Shown here: piece by piece, positions 22,303 to 35,094 of the stretch
Position numbering within the stretch: position 1 is the first letter of the stretch
Layout: each line of letters opens with the position of its first letter
NCBI RefSeq assembly: GCF_036898095.1
Contig: NC_090729.1
Coordinates: 69,104,224 to 69,168,223, forward strand
DNA from: Palaemon carinicauda
Taxonomy: Eukaryota > Arthropoda > Malacostraca > Decapoda > Palaemonidae
DNA: 64,000 bases
Reading direction: 5' to 3'
The notes under the pieces: generated by a model
The model's database searches: none
The model's input: the letters and a program-made list of their open reading frames with translations, nothing else
Told to the model about the DNA's origin: nothing
Made by a program: the position numbers and the translations under genes

Positions 22303-24149
22303 CACATCCTCCGAGCCTTCCTTTCGGTTGACTGTGGCAAGACTGAGGAGAGTCGCAGTACCTGTTCTCAGTCAAGCAGAGCTTTCCGCCCTACCTTGGA
22401 ACGTTTCCTAGTTCTCCTCTCCTCATTGACCCGTCTATAGTCCGAACGGTCGCCTCAGGATAAGTTCCATGTGGGGCGATCCAAGTTCCGGTGGCTTCAG
22501 GCAATGTTTAACCGGACTCCCTGGCCCTAGGGGACCAGCGGAACTATTAGACCTGCAATGGGTGTTGACCTATGGAGCCTCTTGATGGTAGTGGATATTC
22601 TCGTCCTTTCCCCACATTCTTGATGCGGTTCTCGGACTCGTCAAAGGAAAGGGGGGGGGGCATGTTCCAGTCCAGGCCTATGGTCAAGACCTGAAGGATA
22701 CCTCTCCATCATTCAGGCAGGCTTAGGGGCCTTAGTCTGGCCCCCCTTCAGATCCTACAGCTCCTGCCGAGTCGCCCCGTTGCGCGACGACTTCATTCTA
22801 ACCATCAGGGGACGCATTTTCACACCTTCACATCTTGCAGTAGAGATACCGGGATGATTGAGATTCTCTCAATACCACCATCGGCTCTCTCATTCCAGGC
22901 AGGGGAATGTTTCTCTCAGACTATATGAGCAGAGCCTCGTAGAGAGAGTGTACCTGGGGGTCTTTGACCTTGGGTAACCAGCAAGTGCTGGTCTGGGGGA
23001 CCTGATCGCGACAGCTTGGAACCTCAAGCTTCCGCTATTCTTCCCCCCAGTCTCAGACCCCGAGACTCTGGCAAGATGCATTCCGGTGATGGTGGGACAA
23101 CTTCGACACCTGCGTCTTCCCTCCTTTTTGTCTGTGGACAATGGGTCTCAACAAGACCAGGTTGTCTGTCAACCTTTCAATGGGAGAGCTCCACTGGGAC
23201 TATGCGCAGAACGGTTTCTGGACCCTCTGCTTCCCATGACGGAACTCCCGGGAGAGCTTCTCCTACGGCGCAGACTACTCAAGCAACCACACTGCGACAC
23301 CTCTCCCGAACCGGGGCGTCGCTTCGGCTTCATGCCTGGAGACACGACGCTTCCTCATCAAGAAGAGACAACCCGCTACAGTCGCGGTACGGAGGTCGCG
23401 TCTTCGGCGATAGTCATCCACAGGGGTCTCCCAGGCAAAGTGAAGAGTCTAAGGTGGTTGGTGCCGTGGGAGATATACCTCTTCCCTTGAGGCCTCTTCT
23501 CCAGCAATAACGGTCTTATTGCCTTTCGGCGGGAGGAAACTCCTTTCCGCTCTCGGCAATGAAGCCTGTCGCTCAGCCTTTCCCTGACCTTCAGGCTTAA
23601 AGGAATAACTTTTTCCTGCCCGCTGAATCTATCCTCGCTCATGCGAAGCTACTATCGTCCCTGCCCTAGTCAGAGGAAGACCTCCAACTTGGAGCATGGC
23701 TCGGACTTTTAGTCCTTTAAGAGATCTTCTCAAGACCCTTTACGACAGGCCTCGGATTGTATTCCGCCTTGGGTCTTCTGCTAACTCTGGCCACGGCCAG
23801 TGTGTAAGCAATCTTCTTGGTCTCTTACTACTCCCCCCTTTCTAAGGAAGAGGGGAAGGCAACATTCAGGCTCGCTCCTGAGTTGTTGGCTAGACTCAGA
23901 ATCTGAGGGTCCCGGCCCTTTGGTCCGATTCATTCAAGATTTCGAGTCTCCATTCTGTATCTGATGTCCCAAGACCTTCTCTTTCTTGCCAGTAAAGGAA
24001 TCGAGAGGTTAGCGCTGGGAACAGCTGCAGTTTGTCCTCAGTTGCAGCCGATTTGGGAGCACAAGGAAGACATGGGGGGAGAGTCACCAGTATACCTCTT
24101 CAGCCCGGACTCAAGGACATTCATCTCGACCTGTCTCCAGACCCTCCCC

Positions 24150-24390
24150 CGTCACGTCGCCCTACAGCACGATGTTGGATACATCGCAACGTCCCTCGCC
24201 TTCGAGTAATACTACTCTGTGACGCAGGTGCTACAAGCTGGAGTCTGGAAGCATCTAATGACCTTCGCAGCCCGCTTCCTGCAGGGCGTGACCCACAGGA
24301 GTCTTGATACGTTTTCTATCGCTCTGTGGTGGCTACACAACAGCTGGTCTAACCTCAGGCTCCTTTTTGGACAGGTAGCAGAAGGTTGAG
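24150..24390 (+). pseudogene. Element E tyrosine recombinase C-terminal remnant
   Basis: The frame reading VTQVLQAGVWKHLMTFAARF, then LQGVTHRSLDTFSI (about 24220-24325), followed in a shifted frame by a GPVVAAQQ-like end, matches the C-terminal part of DIRS tyrosine recombinases around the catalytic Tyr. The expected Tyr before LxxVTHRS is replaced by Phe (ARF), so the nucleophile is lost here. Upstream catalytic Arg and His-x-x-Arg are not recognisable. Confidence 0.55.
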
Positions 24391-24819
24391 GGCATTATCA
24401 GGTTTTAGTCTGCATGAACGAAAGAAGTATGTCTGGCCCTTACTTCTTTCTTCATCATCCCCTCTACGGGGAAGCAGCATCCTGGTCTCTGCATAGCTGA
24501 CCTCGAACCTCTGCAGGTAAACCATGCTTCTTGTGTTCCGAGTATTGAGTCAATACTGTCGCGTCCCCCATACCCTGACGAGGTGGTATTGGGAACGTCC
24601 TAACCCAGAGTTCCTTCTGGAACTCCAGGTCAACTGCCTAGGACGGGTCACACTTCTTCCTTCACACACAAGCTTACGTAGGCCACATGGTTCCTTGCGG
24701 AGCAAGGAACTTGTGAGGTGCAGGGACTCCTTTTCTCGAGTGCGACTCACTTGGATTCTGAGTCCCCGGGTAAAGCCAAAGCCAGTATGGCTGGGGACTT
24801 TCCACCCTTCCTAAGGGAT

Positions 24820-25181
24820 AAGTCACCCTTTGTAAATAGCGTGGTTTGTATTTCGGTTACGGAACAAATGACAAATTCGAAGATAATTTGTATTTTTCCT
24901 AACCATACAAACCTTAGCTATTTACACATATTTGCCCGCCAGCCCTGTCCCCCAAGACAAGTCCTACCTCTAAGTGAAAGTGAGTATTCACCTGTGTGTG
25001 AGGGGGAGGAGGGGTAGCTAGCTACCACTCCCCTACCCCCCCCGCTAACTAGCGCGGGGGTAATACACCCTCGTTAAATTCTAATGGCTCGCCATTTCAG
25101 CTACGCTAAAAGTAATACCCTTTGTAAATAACTAAGGTTTGTATGGTTAGGAAAAATACAAATTATCTTCGAATTTGTCAT
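24820..25181. repeat. Element E internal complementary region and right terminal repeat
   Basis: 24820-24870 complements the left terminus and 24872-24920 complements the right terminus (25125-25181). The joint 'ggaacaaatgac' therefore records the circle junction of E. The right inverted terminal repeat spans about 24990-25181. Confidence 0.75.
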
Positions 25182-25560
25182 ACTTACCCTGTAGTTTTAT
25201 ATATATAGCTTACGTCCCTGACGTCATGGCAGAAAATTCAAAACTCTCGCCGATTGGATAGCCAGGTGTACCACCCCTGCGCCCTAGCGAGGTACCTAGG
25301 AACTATTCCAGGATTCCTCATATCTTCCCTGCCGTTGTTAGCGACGACATCGTTAGAAATTCTGCTCGACAATTACTGATTTTTGCCGATGTAATTTGGT
25401 GATGTACAACACTGGTTTTGACTCACGCTCGTTTGATTTTGCTCTTGGATATTCTTTGATTACGTTTGGATTTAAAATTTTTGATCCTGTTGATTTCTCT
25501 CATAAAATTTTTCAAAATGGCCACTCCCCCCATAACTTTTAGGATGTGTTAGTGGGTGTA
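25182..25560 (+). repeat. Element D left terminal repeat (main part) and leader
   Basis: 'tacttaccctgtag' continues D's left end beyond E. The block through 'ccaggtgtaccacccctgcgccct' is the inverse of 58510-58630. A T-rich leader follows to the gag-like region. Confidence 0.7.
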
Positions 25561-28558
25561 AGACCCGAATGGCAAAGGCCTCTCTTGATCCCATTCGCTC
25601 TGCACTAAATGCAGAGGTAAAGAATGTGAGTTGGGTGATCGGTGTGATGAGTGTGTTCTTTTGTCAGAGAATGAATGGCTTGAGTTTGATCACTATAGGT
25701 GTAAACTTCAAAGAGATAGATTGAGATGAAGTTCTTCTCGTTCTTCAAAAGACTTTTCCTCTTCCCCTGTCACTGAACCTAATCCTTCCCCTGTAGTGGT
25801 AGATTCTGATCCTGCTACTGTAACTGCGAATGAGCCTACACTTAAAGACATGTTGGTGGCGATTCAAGCGCTAGGCGCTAAGGTTGAATCGCTAGCGGCT
25901 GACAGGACGCAGCTTATGTCCGATGTAAAGCAGTTGAAGGGTAAAAGTGCCAGAAGTGCAGTGAAGTGTTTTAGTGCTGTGGAGGGTGCGTCTGCTCGAG
26001 TCTGTCATTCTCCTAGTCTTAGACCTCTTCCAAGCTCCCCAACCCCTGGGAGAAGGAATGTCGACGGCAAAAGGAGACGAGAGGCTTTAACATGAGCAGA
26101 CGTCCCCTCGAACGTACCTGTTGACGTTTCCCAGGACGTTCACCCTCACCATAGGAAAGGTGAGGTTAAGTTGTTTTCGTCGTCTTCGGATGACGCGGTT
26201 CCGAAAAGAGGCTGGCATCAAGCTTCAAGACCTCTCAAGAGGACCTTTGATAAGGCCACCCAGCGTCCTTCTAGTGCAGCAGCTGCTGGCTATAGCTATT
26301 GGAGCAGCCCAGAGCAATTTCCATCTTCAGTTGAGAGCTTTTCTGCTAAACGTCCTGCTAGGATGTTGGTCTCTACCAAGAATCTTTTGCTGGCTGATCA
26401 ATTGTCAGAACCGGGCATGACCTCAGTTCATGCTCCCAAGCACCCGTCGGACTGGTTATCACCATCTAGACGATCTGAACGCTCTATGAGTGGTGAGGAG
26501 AGCGATGTGGCGTTAGATGTAGCGGGCCCGCTGTCACAACGAGTGGATCCGAATTTGTCCATGCTACAAGAGATGCAACAAAGGCTCTCTTCTTTTATGC
26601 AGCATTACCAAGCCCCGGACAGTAAGAGAGCAGCAGTCCTGGATCCTGAATGTCAGGAAGCTCCTCGTCTGGACGCCAGGTGGCGTAAAACTGTCAGTCA
26701 AGAGGCTCTGGATGATGATCTTCTTTTCGTCTCTCCTTTGAAATGTCATGACACTGTTTCTAAGGAAAGTGGACTTGATCTTGTTTGCAAACGTCAAGCA
26801 ACCCATCATGGCGTCAAACGTCAAACAATCAAATGTGACATTGAGTATCAAGCTCAAGACAGCGAGCGGCCTTCTCAATGCACCTTGAAACGTCTACCAG
26901 GACGTGTTCCCGATCGACCTCCCAAACGTGACGATAAGTGTGCAGTGGTTCGTGATGTCAAGCGTCCTCATAGTCTTAGCGATCAACAAAGAGTGACGTC
27001 GAGCGTTCTTTAGATCGAGGCGCCGAATGTCCTTCTAAGCGCAAAGGTGAACGACTTTCAGGACGTGAACACGAACGTACAGCTAAGCGTGACATCGAGC
27101 GTCCTGCTGTTCAGGACGTCGAACGTCCTACTAAACAGGACGTCAACTGTCCGATAAGATGCGATAGCGAGAGTCCTCCAGGATGCTTCACCGAGCGGCA
27201 GGCAGTCAGGCAGGACGTCGAGCGTCAAGCGGTACGCGGCGGTGACCATCAGTCAGGACGCAACATCAAGCGTTTTTCGGAACGTTACACCAAGCAACCA
27301 ACTTCTTCTCGTGCTGCTGGTAGGTCAAGTAGTGAGACTGGATGATGAGGAGGAGGACCACGCACTTCACGATGACACTGGTTTTGTCAGAGGCCATGAT
27401 CAGGAACACGCTAGTTCGGATCGCTTTGATCGCAGGCGGTTGGCTGAGCGTCAAGAGGTAGATCTGCTTAGTGACAAGCATGAGGTTCCAGTTTCTGTTG
27501 CTGATCCTGAACCCAATGTTGTTGCCCCAGTTGGGGTTTGCCCAGAAGAGGACTCTGATGATCACCTTTCTCCTGTTGAGCCATTTGAGGAGGTATCAGA
27601 GGATGAAGACTCAAAATCATTTCGCCCTTCAGTAGATTTGAAAAAAACTTATGAAGGTTTTGAATGAGGAATTCCCAGAATTCTTTGTCCCCTTTGCCCC
27701 ACGCTCTCCACCTTCAGAGTTCACTCTTGGGAAGGCATCAAGGAAGTCTCGGTTTACCAAGATGGTCTTGTCACGATCGTCTAAGAGGGCTCTTAGACTG
27801 ATGGGAGACTGGATGAATTCTAAAAAAGACCAGGGAAAAGCGGCCTTTGCTTTTCCTCCAGCTAGACTAGCATCTATGTCTAGTATATGGTATGAGACAG
27901 GAGAAGTTCTTGGCTTGGGAGTACCTGCCTCTGCCCAGGGAGATTTCTTAAGTCTTGTAGACGCTCTTCGTCGGTCGCCCATGAGGAAGACCAAGATTTT
28001 CTGGTCTACCTCCGAGCTGGATCATCTGCTCAAAGGTGTATTTAGAGCCTTTGAAGTTTTTAACTTCCTTGACTGGACTCTAGGAGCCCTAAGCAAGAAA
28101 GTTTCCACTTTTAAAGAAGGTAATACTTCTACCTTAGTCCATTTAATGTCCTGTATGGACAAAGCATTGAGGGACGGTTCTAATGAGTTGGCTGCACTCT
28201 TTTCAGCAGGGATTCTTAAAAAGAGGGCTCAGATATGCTTCTTCCTGTCACTGGGAGTTACTCCTTTCCAGAAGTCAGAGTTATTATTTGCTCCTCTGTC
28301 TTCCTCGCTGTTCCCACAAGAGCTCATAAGGGAAATTTCGTCCGCCTTAACGCAAAAGGCTCACAGGATCTGGTCTCTAAGACAGCTAGAAAAAGTCCTT
28401 CCAACTGCTTTTCCAGCCGCAAGCCTAAGGAAGAGAATACTTTTCCTAAGTTCTCTCAGCCCTTTCGAGGGAGGTCTTCCAACAGGGGTAGCTCCAGGCC
28501 CGATGGAAGAAGAACTAAGAGGAGAGGCGTTAGGACTGCTTTTGCCTTCAGGCAGTAG
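25561..28558 (+). pseudogene. Element D gag-like protein (broken)
   Basis: The protein is homologous along its length to the gag-like ORF of element B, in several frames. A Cys-rich N-terminus (CTKCRGKECELGDRCDECV, about 25600-25665) is followed by a predicted coiled-coil (TLKDMLVAIQALGAKVESLA, about 25835), a Lys/Arg-rich middle (26171-27013) and an acidic stretch (27242-27667). The conserved C-terminal domain starts near 27651 (PRSPPSEF, then SSKRALRLMGDWMNSKK and LGLGVPASAQGDF). A single-base loss near 28365 relative to B fuses this C-terminus to the upstream RT frame, giving an apparent 409-codon gag-RT frame (27651-28880) that is an artefact of decay. The function in DIRS elements is presumed nucleic-acid binding and particle assembly. 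Confidence 0.7.
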
Positions 28559-30503
28559 GAGCCAGACTACTCAACTTCTGGCAAGCATGGGAGAGAAGAG
28601 GAGCAGACACTTGGTCGGTACATCTTCTAAAGGAGGGTTACAAAATCCCCTTTATGGGGAAACTTCCTTTGGTTTTAGCTCCAGTGGATCTCTCTCCCAG
28701 ATACAGAGAGAGGCAAAGAGACAAGCATTAACAACTCAAGTGTCTTTAATGTTGGAGAAGGGGGCTATAGAAAAGGTGCAGGACGTACATTCTCCAGGCT
28801 TTTACAACTGCCTGTTCCTGGTACCCAAGAACTCGGGGGGATGGCATCCAGTCCTGGACGTGAGTGCATTAAACAAGTAAGTCCAGAAGACCAAGTTCTC
28901 GATGGAGACTTCGAAGTCAGTCCTGGCAGCGGTAAGGAAAGATGACTGGATGGTCTCATTAGACCTTCAGGATGCCTATTTTCACTTCCCAATTCATCCG
29001 AGCTTCATGCACTATCTAAGGTTCGTATTCAAGGGAGAAGTTTTTCAATTTCGAGCCATATGTTTCGGCCTAAGCACCGCCCCACAAATATTTACGAATC
29101 TGATGCTCAATGTAGCAAAGATTCTCCATTCAGGAGGCATCAGAGCCTCTCTGTATCTCGACGATTGGCTTCTCAGAGCTCACTCATACGATCACTGCCT
29201 GAAGGATCTCCAAACAACTTTGAGTCTTACAAAAGAATTTGGTCTCCTTGTCAACAAGGAGAAGTCTCTCTTGATACCATCACAAGAGATTCTTTATTTG
29301 GGAATGATGATTCGTAGTCAGGTTTTTCGGGCTTTTCCGTCTCCATTAAGGACGGAACAAGCCAATTTGAAACTCCAATCTTTTCTAGAGAAAAGGAAGT
29401 GTTCGGCGAGGAAATGGATGAGTCTAATAGGAACCCTTTCCTCGTTAGAACAATTTGTCCTTTTAGGAAGGCTGAACCTTCGTCCTCTCCAATTTCACCT
29501 CAATTACCATTGGGACAAGGAGAAGGACCTAGAGACAATGAACATTCCAATTATAGAATCCATCAAAAGCTGCCTTCGGTGGTGGAATGAACCAGACAGA
29601 TTCCAAGAGGGTTACCACTTAGCTCCAAAGAACCCAGACCATGTGGTGTGTTTCGACGACTCGGACTCTGGGTGGGGAGCAACTCTGTGCAAGTTGGAAG
29701 TCTCGGGGTTGTGGTCAGAGACTCAGCGGAACTTCCATATCAACCAGAAAGAATTGTTGGCAGTCCTGTTAGCCCCCAGAAGTTTCGAGGAGTCAGTCCT
29801 AAACAAAGTGGTGCAAGTCAATGCCGACAACACCACAGCATTGGTTTACATTGCCAAGCAAGGAGGAACTCACTCGATGTCCCTTTATGAAACCGCAAAG
29901 AGTCTCCTTTTATGGGCAAAAGAAAAGAATGTGGTACTGATGACAAGGTTCATTCAAGGGGAAAGGAACGTAATGGCAGATAGCCTCAGCAGAAGAGGTC
30001 GGACTCTGTCCACAGAGTGGATGCTAAATCAACAAGTCTGCAAGAGCCTGTGGCAACTTTGGGGCCGACCATGCATAGACCTCTTCGCGACTTCTAAAAT
30101 AAAGAGGCTAGAAACGTATTGCTCCTCGGTACCAGATCTATAAGCAGTCCACATAGACGCCTTTCTGTTGGATTGGACCAATCTAGACACGTATGCTTTT
30201 CCTCCATTCAAGATCCTGTACAAGGTGGTACAAAAGTGTGTGTCCCACAAGGGGACCAGAATGACCTTAGTGGCCCCCTTTTGGCCCTCAAGGGAATGGT
30301 TCACAGAGGTACTGGAATGGATGGTAGACACACCAAGAAGTCTTCCATTAAGAGTAGATTTACTCAAACAACCCCACTTGGAAAGGTACCATCAAAGTCT
30401 CCAAAGTCTTCAGCTGACTGCCTTCAGACTATCGAAAGACTCACAAGAGCTAAAGGCTTTTCGATGGAGGCAGCTAAAGCTATCGCAAGAGCGAGGAGGA
30501 TGA
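28559..30503 (+). pseudogene. Element D reverse transcriptase / RNase H
   Basis: The RT N-terminus (LEKGAIEKVQDVHSPGFYNC, about 28755) leads to VLDVSALNK and a stop (28878-28880). The frame reopens at 28902 for 413 codons: motif A DLQDAYFHFPI (about 28960), LSTAPQIF (29072) and catalytic YLDDWLLRA (about 29155). RNase H residues follow in FDDSDSGWGA (29655), QKELLAV (29747), NADNTTAL (29820) and MADSLSRR (29970). After a second stop (30141-30143) the C-terminal connection (HIDAFLLDW, then TYAFPPFK) runs to 30503. Two nonsense codons against otherwise conserved motifs indicate a fairly young but dead copy. Confidence 0.8.
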
Positions 30504-31052
30504 CAACCATCAAGGTTTATTAATCCAAGTGTGAAGTGTTTAGAGAGTGGTGTAGAGTCAACTCTGTTTCCTCTTCCAGTACCTCTGTAACTCAAATTGC
30601 TGACTTTCTGTTACACCTTCGGAAGAAGTGCAACTTTTCAACCTCAACTATTAAGGGATACAGGAGTATGTTAGCGACTGTATTCAGACACAGAAACCTG
30701 GACCTTTCAAATAATAAGGACTTGCAGGAACTACTTAAATCCTTTGATATGACAAAGCAACAACACCAAGATTCACTAGCTTGGAATCTGGATATTGTTT
30801 TAAAGTTCCTTATGAGTGACAGATTTGAGCCCTTACATTCGATTTCCTTGAAGGACCTTACAATGAAGACTCTGTTTTTGGTTAGTCTTGCAACAGCCAA
30901 AAGAGTGAGCGTAGTCCATGCGTTTAGAAAAAAACGTTGGTTTTCGAGACAGTAAGGCTGTCTGTTCCATGCAGTTAGGCTTTCTCGCCAAGAATGAGCA
31001 CCCTTCTCAACCCTGGCCTAAGTCTTTTGAAATTCCGAATCTTTCGGATATA
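30286..31052 (+). pseudogene. Element D tyrosine recombinase, 5' part
   Basis: It starts at a conserved MVHRGT-type Met (about 30299) as in element B, overlapping the RT/RNase H frame. A TAA at about 30521 and a frameshift near 30935 break it. The catalytic Arg block reads AKRVSVVHAF (about 30900). The sequence runs into the Tigger insertion after NLSDI at 31050 and resumes at 57532. DIRS recombinases join linear or circular DNA intermediates to the target without duplication. Confidence 0.8.
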
Positions 31053-31289
31053 CAGTGGAACCTCTACACACGAACGTATCTACATCCGAATTTTCCAACA
31101 TCCGAAGTAAAATTCGAGCAATTTTTTTACTCTACACCCGAATTTTATTTCTACACACGAAGTAAACATTACGCAAGAAATTATAGAAAAACATGAGAGC
31201 AGTGTGCATGTGAGTGATACTGTATGGCTAAACAATATGGCCGGAATAGGCCTATGATCTCGAGGATCATCAAGCTGAAGGCAGCCATT

Positions 31290-31470
31290 AAAACAAATAA
31301 CCATCGAAGGGGATCACCATTATTACAAGACATCTTAGCAATACCCTGGAAGAGATAGAACGCCTTTTGTTGAAAGGGATAAAGGACAAAGAGATTGTTG
31401 GCAACGATCATTTGTGAGAAGGGCCAGCGTGATGAACAGAAAGAAAGAAAAAAGTGAAGCAAAGAAAACC
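31290..31470 (+). pseudogene. Tigger transposase N-terminal remnant
   Basis: A frame reading NTLEEIERLLLKGIKDKEI (about 31341-31395) resembles the CENP-B/Tc5-type DNA-binding helix region of pogo-like transposases. It meets a stop about 8 codons later. No DDE catalytic core is found, so the copy is probably an internally deleted, non-autonomous Tigger. Confidence 0.5.
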
Positions 31471-31555
31471 ATGATAGCATTAACAAGCTCTTTTAAATAA
31501 GACTTCTCTCTTTTTCTGTTTCTTTCTAAACATAGCATTAACATGTTCTTTAAAT

Positions 31556-31558
<3 letters not shown>

Positions 31559-31625
<67 letters not shown>
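31559..31625. repeat. (TC)n microsatellite
   Basis: About 66 bp of perfect TC repeats beside the LINE 3' end. Confidence 0.95.
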
Positions 31626-31628
<3 letters not shown>

Positions 31629-31742
31629 CTTCTTCGCCGTTATAGTGTTAGATACGTCTTATTATTTTTTTTTTCCAAGAGAGCCTCACCTTATTTTTTT
31701 TTATTTATTTTTTTTTTTTTTGTTTGGGTTCTCATAGGTCCC

Positions 31743-34732
31743 TCAGTGTGAAGTACCTCGTATATCCACCAGAGAGTTGCTAATGCATCTTCCGGTGTAT
31801 TTTGCATCTTCCAGTCTTGGATGGTTTGGGATGCATCTTAGGTATTTATCGAGCTTATTCTTAAACACATCTACGCTCACTCCTGATATGTTTCTTAGAT
31901 GAGCTGGCAGCACATTAAATAGTCGCTGCATTATCGATGCTGGTGCGTAGTGGATTAATGTCTTGTGCGCCTTTCTTAGTTTACCTGGTATATTTTTTGG
32001 CACTATTAATCTACCTCGGCTTGCTCTTTCTGATATTTTTAGCTCCATGATGTTTTCAGTAATTCCTTCTATTTGCTTCCATGCTTGTATTATCATGTAG
32101 CGTTCTCTTCTCCTTTCTAGACTGTATAGTTTTAAAAATTTCAGTCTTTCCCAATAGTCAAGGTCCTTAACTTCTTCTATTCTAGCAGTATAGGACCTTT
32201 GTACACACTCTATTTGTGCAATATCCTTTTGGTAGTGTGGGTACCATATCTCATTGCAGTACTCGAGTGTACTACGTACATAAGTTTTGTAAAGCATAAT
32301 CATGTGTTCAGCTTTTCTTGTTTTAAAGTGTCTGAATAACATTCCCATTTTTGCTTTACATTTTGCCAATAGTGTTGCTATTTGGTCGTTGCATAACATA
32401 TTCCTACTTAACATTACATCAATGTCTTTAGTTGCTTCCTTGTTTGTGATTGTCTCGTTATTAGGTCCCTTGTATGCATACACCATTCCTTCTCTGTTTC
32501 CATAATTCATTGATTCGAATTTATCGGAGTTAAATACCATCCTATTTATCTCCGCCCATTCATATATTTTGTTTAGATCTCTTTGTAGTGAGTTCCTATC
32601 TTCATCACAAGTAATTTCTCTACTTATTCTTGTGTCATCGGTGAAACTTCTCACCACAGAGTATTCAACATCACAGTCTATGTCTGAGATCATAATAACA
32701 AACAGCAGTGCAGCTAAAACCGTACCTTGTGGCATGCCAGATATTACCTGAGCTTCATACGATTTCTCGTCATTTGCAACCACTATCTGTTTTCTGTTTT
32801 GCAGGAATTCTTTTACCCATTTTCCTATCTTTCCCACAATATTATGCTTTCTCATTTTTTTCTCTAATATATTGTGGTCTACCTTGTCAAAGGTTTTTGC
32901 AAAATCTAGATAGATCACATCTGTGTCTTTTTCATTTATCATATTTTTGTATGTTTTCATAGTGTGCTATCAGTTGGGTTTGTGTACTTTTTCCGGGCAC
33001 AAAACCGTGTTGACCTATATTAAACAAATTAATTTTAACCAAATGATCCATTATTTTCTTTTTTATTACTCTCTCATACACTTTCATATGTGATGTTAGA
33101 CTAACAGGTCTATAATTGCTTGCCTCTAGTCTTGATCCACTTTTGAAGATAGGGGTTATATAAGCTAATTTATGTTCAACATATATCTCGCTCAGATCTA
33201 CACTTTGTCTTAGCAGTATTGCAAGCGGCTTCGCGATAGTGTTTGCAGTTTTTTTTAACAAAATCGCTGGAACTCCATCTGGTCCAGCTGCTGATCCATT
33301 TTTAATTTCGTTTATAGCCGTGACAATATCTGCTTCATTAATATCTATATCCGTTAGATATTCAACATTTTCTTCTCTCATTTGTTTCATTTTTCTCATT
33401 CGCAATTCTTGGTGTGAACTCACTCTTATATTTTTCTGCTAATATGTTGCATATTTCCTTTTTTTTCATTCGTTAGCCGTCCTTCAATTCTTAGAGGGCC
33501 TATTTCTAATCTCCCTTTATTCATCTTTTTTGCATAGGAGTAAAGTACTTTGGGGTTTCTTTTTATATTTTGAAGTGTCCTTTCTTCTAAGTCCCTTTTT
33601 TCATTTTCTTTCGACTGTATAATCTTTTGTTCTGCATTTTCTATCTTACATTTTATTTCCCTCATTTTCCAAACATTTTTTTCTTTTGCAAGATTTTTCT
33701 TCCACTTTCTAATTTTCTGAAATAAGATCCTTCTTTCTCTTGGTATGCACGTCTTTTGTTTATTGTTTTTTTCGGTACATATTTTTCAACAATTTTCTCC
33801 AGTATTTTGTACAGTATGTCCGTATTTGCCTGTATATTATCACTTACAAATACATTTTTCTATTCTTTATTCAGTTGTTCATTTATTTCTGACCATTTTA
33901 TATTCTTACTGTGAAAATTATATTTTCCATATCCTTTCCAAAGTTTTGTGCTTTTATTAATTCTGCGATCACTTGCTTTGGAATGGACTATCAATTCTAT
34001 GACATTGTGATCTTAAATTCCCGTTTTATACACTATTATTTCTTTAACATAATTCACCTCATTCACAAATACTAGATCTAGGACATTTTCCTTTCTTGTT
34101 GGAATGTGGTTTATTTGTTGCATATTATGTTCTAATAGCATATCTTGAAGCTTTTCAAATTGCCTCTTATCTTCTGCGCTACTATTACTATCTTTTTTAT
34201 ATGTATACATGCAACCACTTTCTTCTATCCGTTCTTTCCAATCCACGAAAGGAAAGTTAAAATCTCCGGATAGGAGTATATTCCAGTCTTTATGGTTTCT
34301 ACATATATCATCTATTTTTTCTATTATTATGTCAAACTCCTTAGTGTTTGGGGGTCTGTAAACTACAATATTCACTAGTTTTTCAAATTCAAATTCTACC
34401 GCAATCAATTCACATTCTGTGTTGCTGTATTTTTCACAGACTTTTCCTTGATTTATGCCTCTTCCATATATTGCGGTTCCCCCTTGATTCCTATTTTTTC
34501 TGTCTGATCTATAAGTTTGGAAACCCTTTTTCTGGTCATCACTGCCAGTCTCTTGGGAATACCATGTTTCACTTATATTTAATATATCTATTTTTTCAAT
34601 TTGGGTTAGTTCTTCTAAGAACTTTATTTTCCTTTTAGAGTTACTCGTGACTAAACCCTGTGTATTCATCACTATTATGGTTTGTGTTTCATCCCCATTG
34701 TTTAATATTGGTAATAATATGGATTCTCCCAT
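31743..34732 (-). pseudogene. LINE ORF2: endonuclease + reverse transcriptase (frameshifted)
   Basis: The start ATG at 34732 overlaps the end of ORF1 by about 31 bp. The endonuclease (34732-34013) shows MNTQGL, ISETWY, GGTAIYGRG, VVYRPPN, SGDFNFPFVDW and DLVFVNE, with DHNVIEL just past a stop near 34015. A linker with NPKVLYSYAKK lies at 33665-33426. The RT follows in two frames: 33423-32932 with AGPDGVPAILLK, YRPVSLTS and GFVPGKST, then 32960-31743 with motif A YLDFAKTFDKVDH, motif B GMPQGTVLAALLF and catalytic FTDDT. The RT ends with VDIRGTSH, about 20 bp before the A-rich tail. It performs target-primed reverse transcription in intact relatives. Frameshifts near 34010 and 32950 disable this copy. 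Confidence 0.85.
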
Positions 34733-35094
34733 GCTTCCTTCCTGTTCTGATATGATGTTCTTTTCTTCATTTCCCGGAATTCTGCCATTAAAAAATCCAA
34801 CTTTTCTATTATATTTGCTCTTTCGCCTTCATATTTATTTTTGTGTGTATACCCGCAATTGTCCCCATATCTGCACCAACCCCTGGCATTATAGATGCAT
34901 TCTTTGTAGTTGGGCTCTAAATTTGCAGGTTTGGGTTGAAAGGCCTCATATCTTGGGGCTCTTGGTTCATAGCGCGGTATATACACGGCCTGCTTTTTTA
35001 TTTCTTTTTTTGTTTCTTTTTTGCTTTCATTTTTCTTTTCAGTTTGCTGAGTTTTCTTACTTTCATTCATTGTTGCAGGATGCATATATCAAAA
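34702..35094 (-). pseudogene. LINE ORF1, 3' piece with CCCH zinc finger
   Basis: The piece continues from the A insertion site with MHPATMNESKKTQQTEKKNE, then a Lys/Glu-rich linker, an Arg/Tyr/Pro-rich stretch and a clean CCCH finger C-x7-C-x5-C-x3-H (about 34900-34845), then a short helix. It stops at 34702. The leading M-H-P residues complete the third CCCH finger, whose first two Cys lie on the other side of element A. Inferred RNA-binding role in the LINE RNP. Confidence 0.75.

Larger units (their letters stand above)
17517..25181 (+). mobile_element. DIRS element E (decayed), inserted in D's left terminal repeat
   Basis: The left terminus (17517-17720, 'ttgttccgtaaccgaaatac...') recurs inverted near the right end (about 24995-25110, with matching G/C-rich hairpin blocks). 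At 24820-24920 lies an internal complementary region. It reads as the complement of E's left end ('ggtttgtatttcggttacgg') joined to the complement of E's right end ('gacaaattcgaagataattt'), the diagnostic DIRS arrangement. The DNA removed at both boundaries restores D's terminal repeat. Coding capacity is heavily degraded: Arg/Ser/Pro-rich gag-like frames (18.4-20.7 kb), an RT remnant and a YR C-terminus remnant. It also carries a minisatellite and a 5S-like segment. Confidence 0.8.

Noticed and set aside
17503..25181. Treating 17.5-25.2 kb as a standalone element with D starting at 25182
   Set aside because: D's internal complementary region predicts a left end of T-run + aaacat, found at 17503 on the far side of E.
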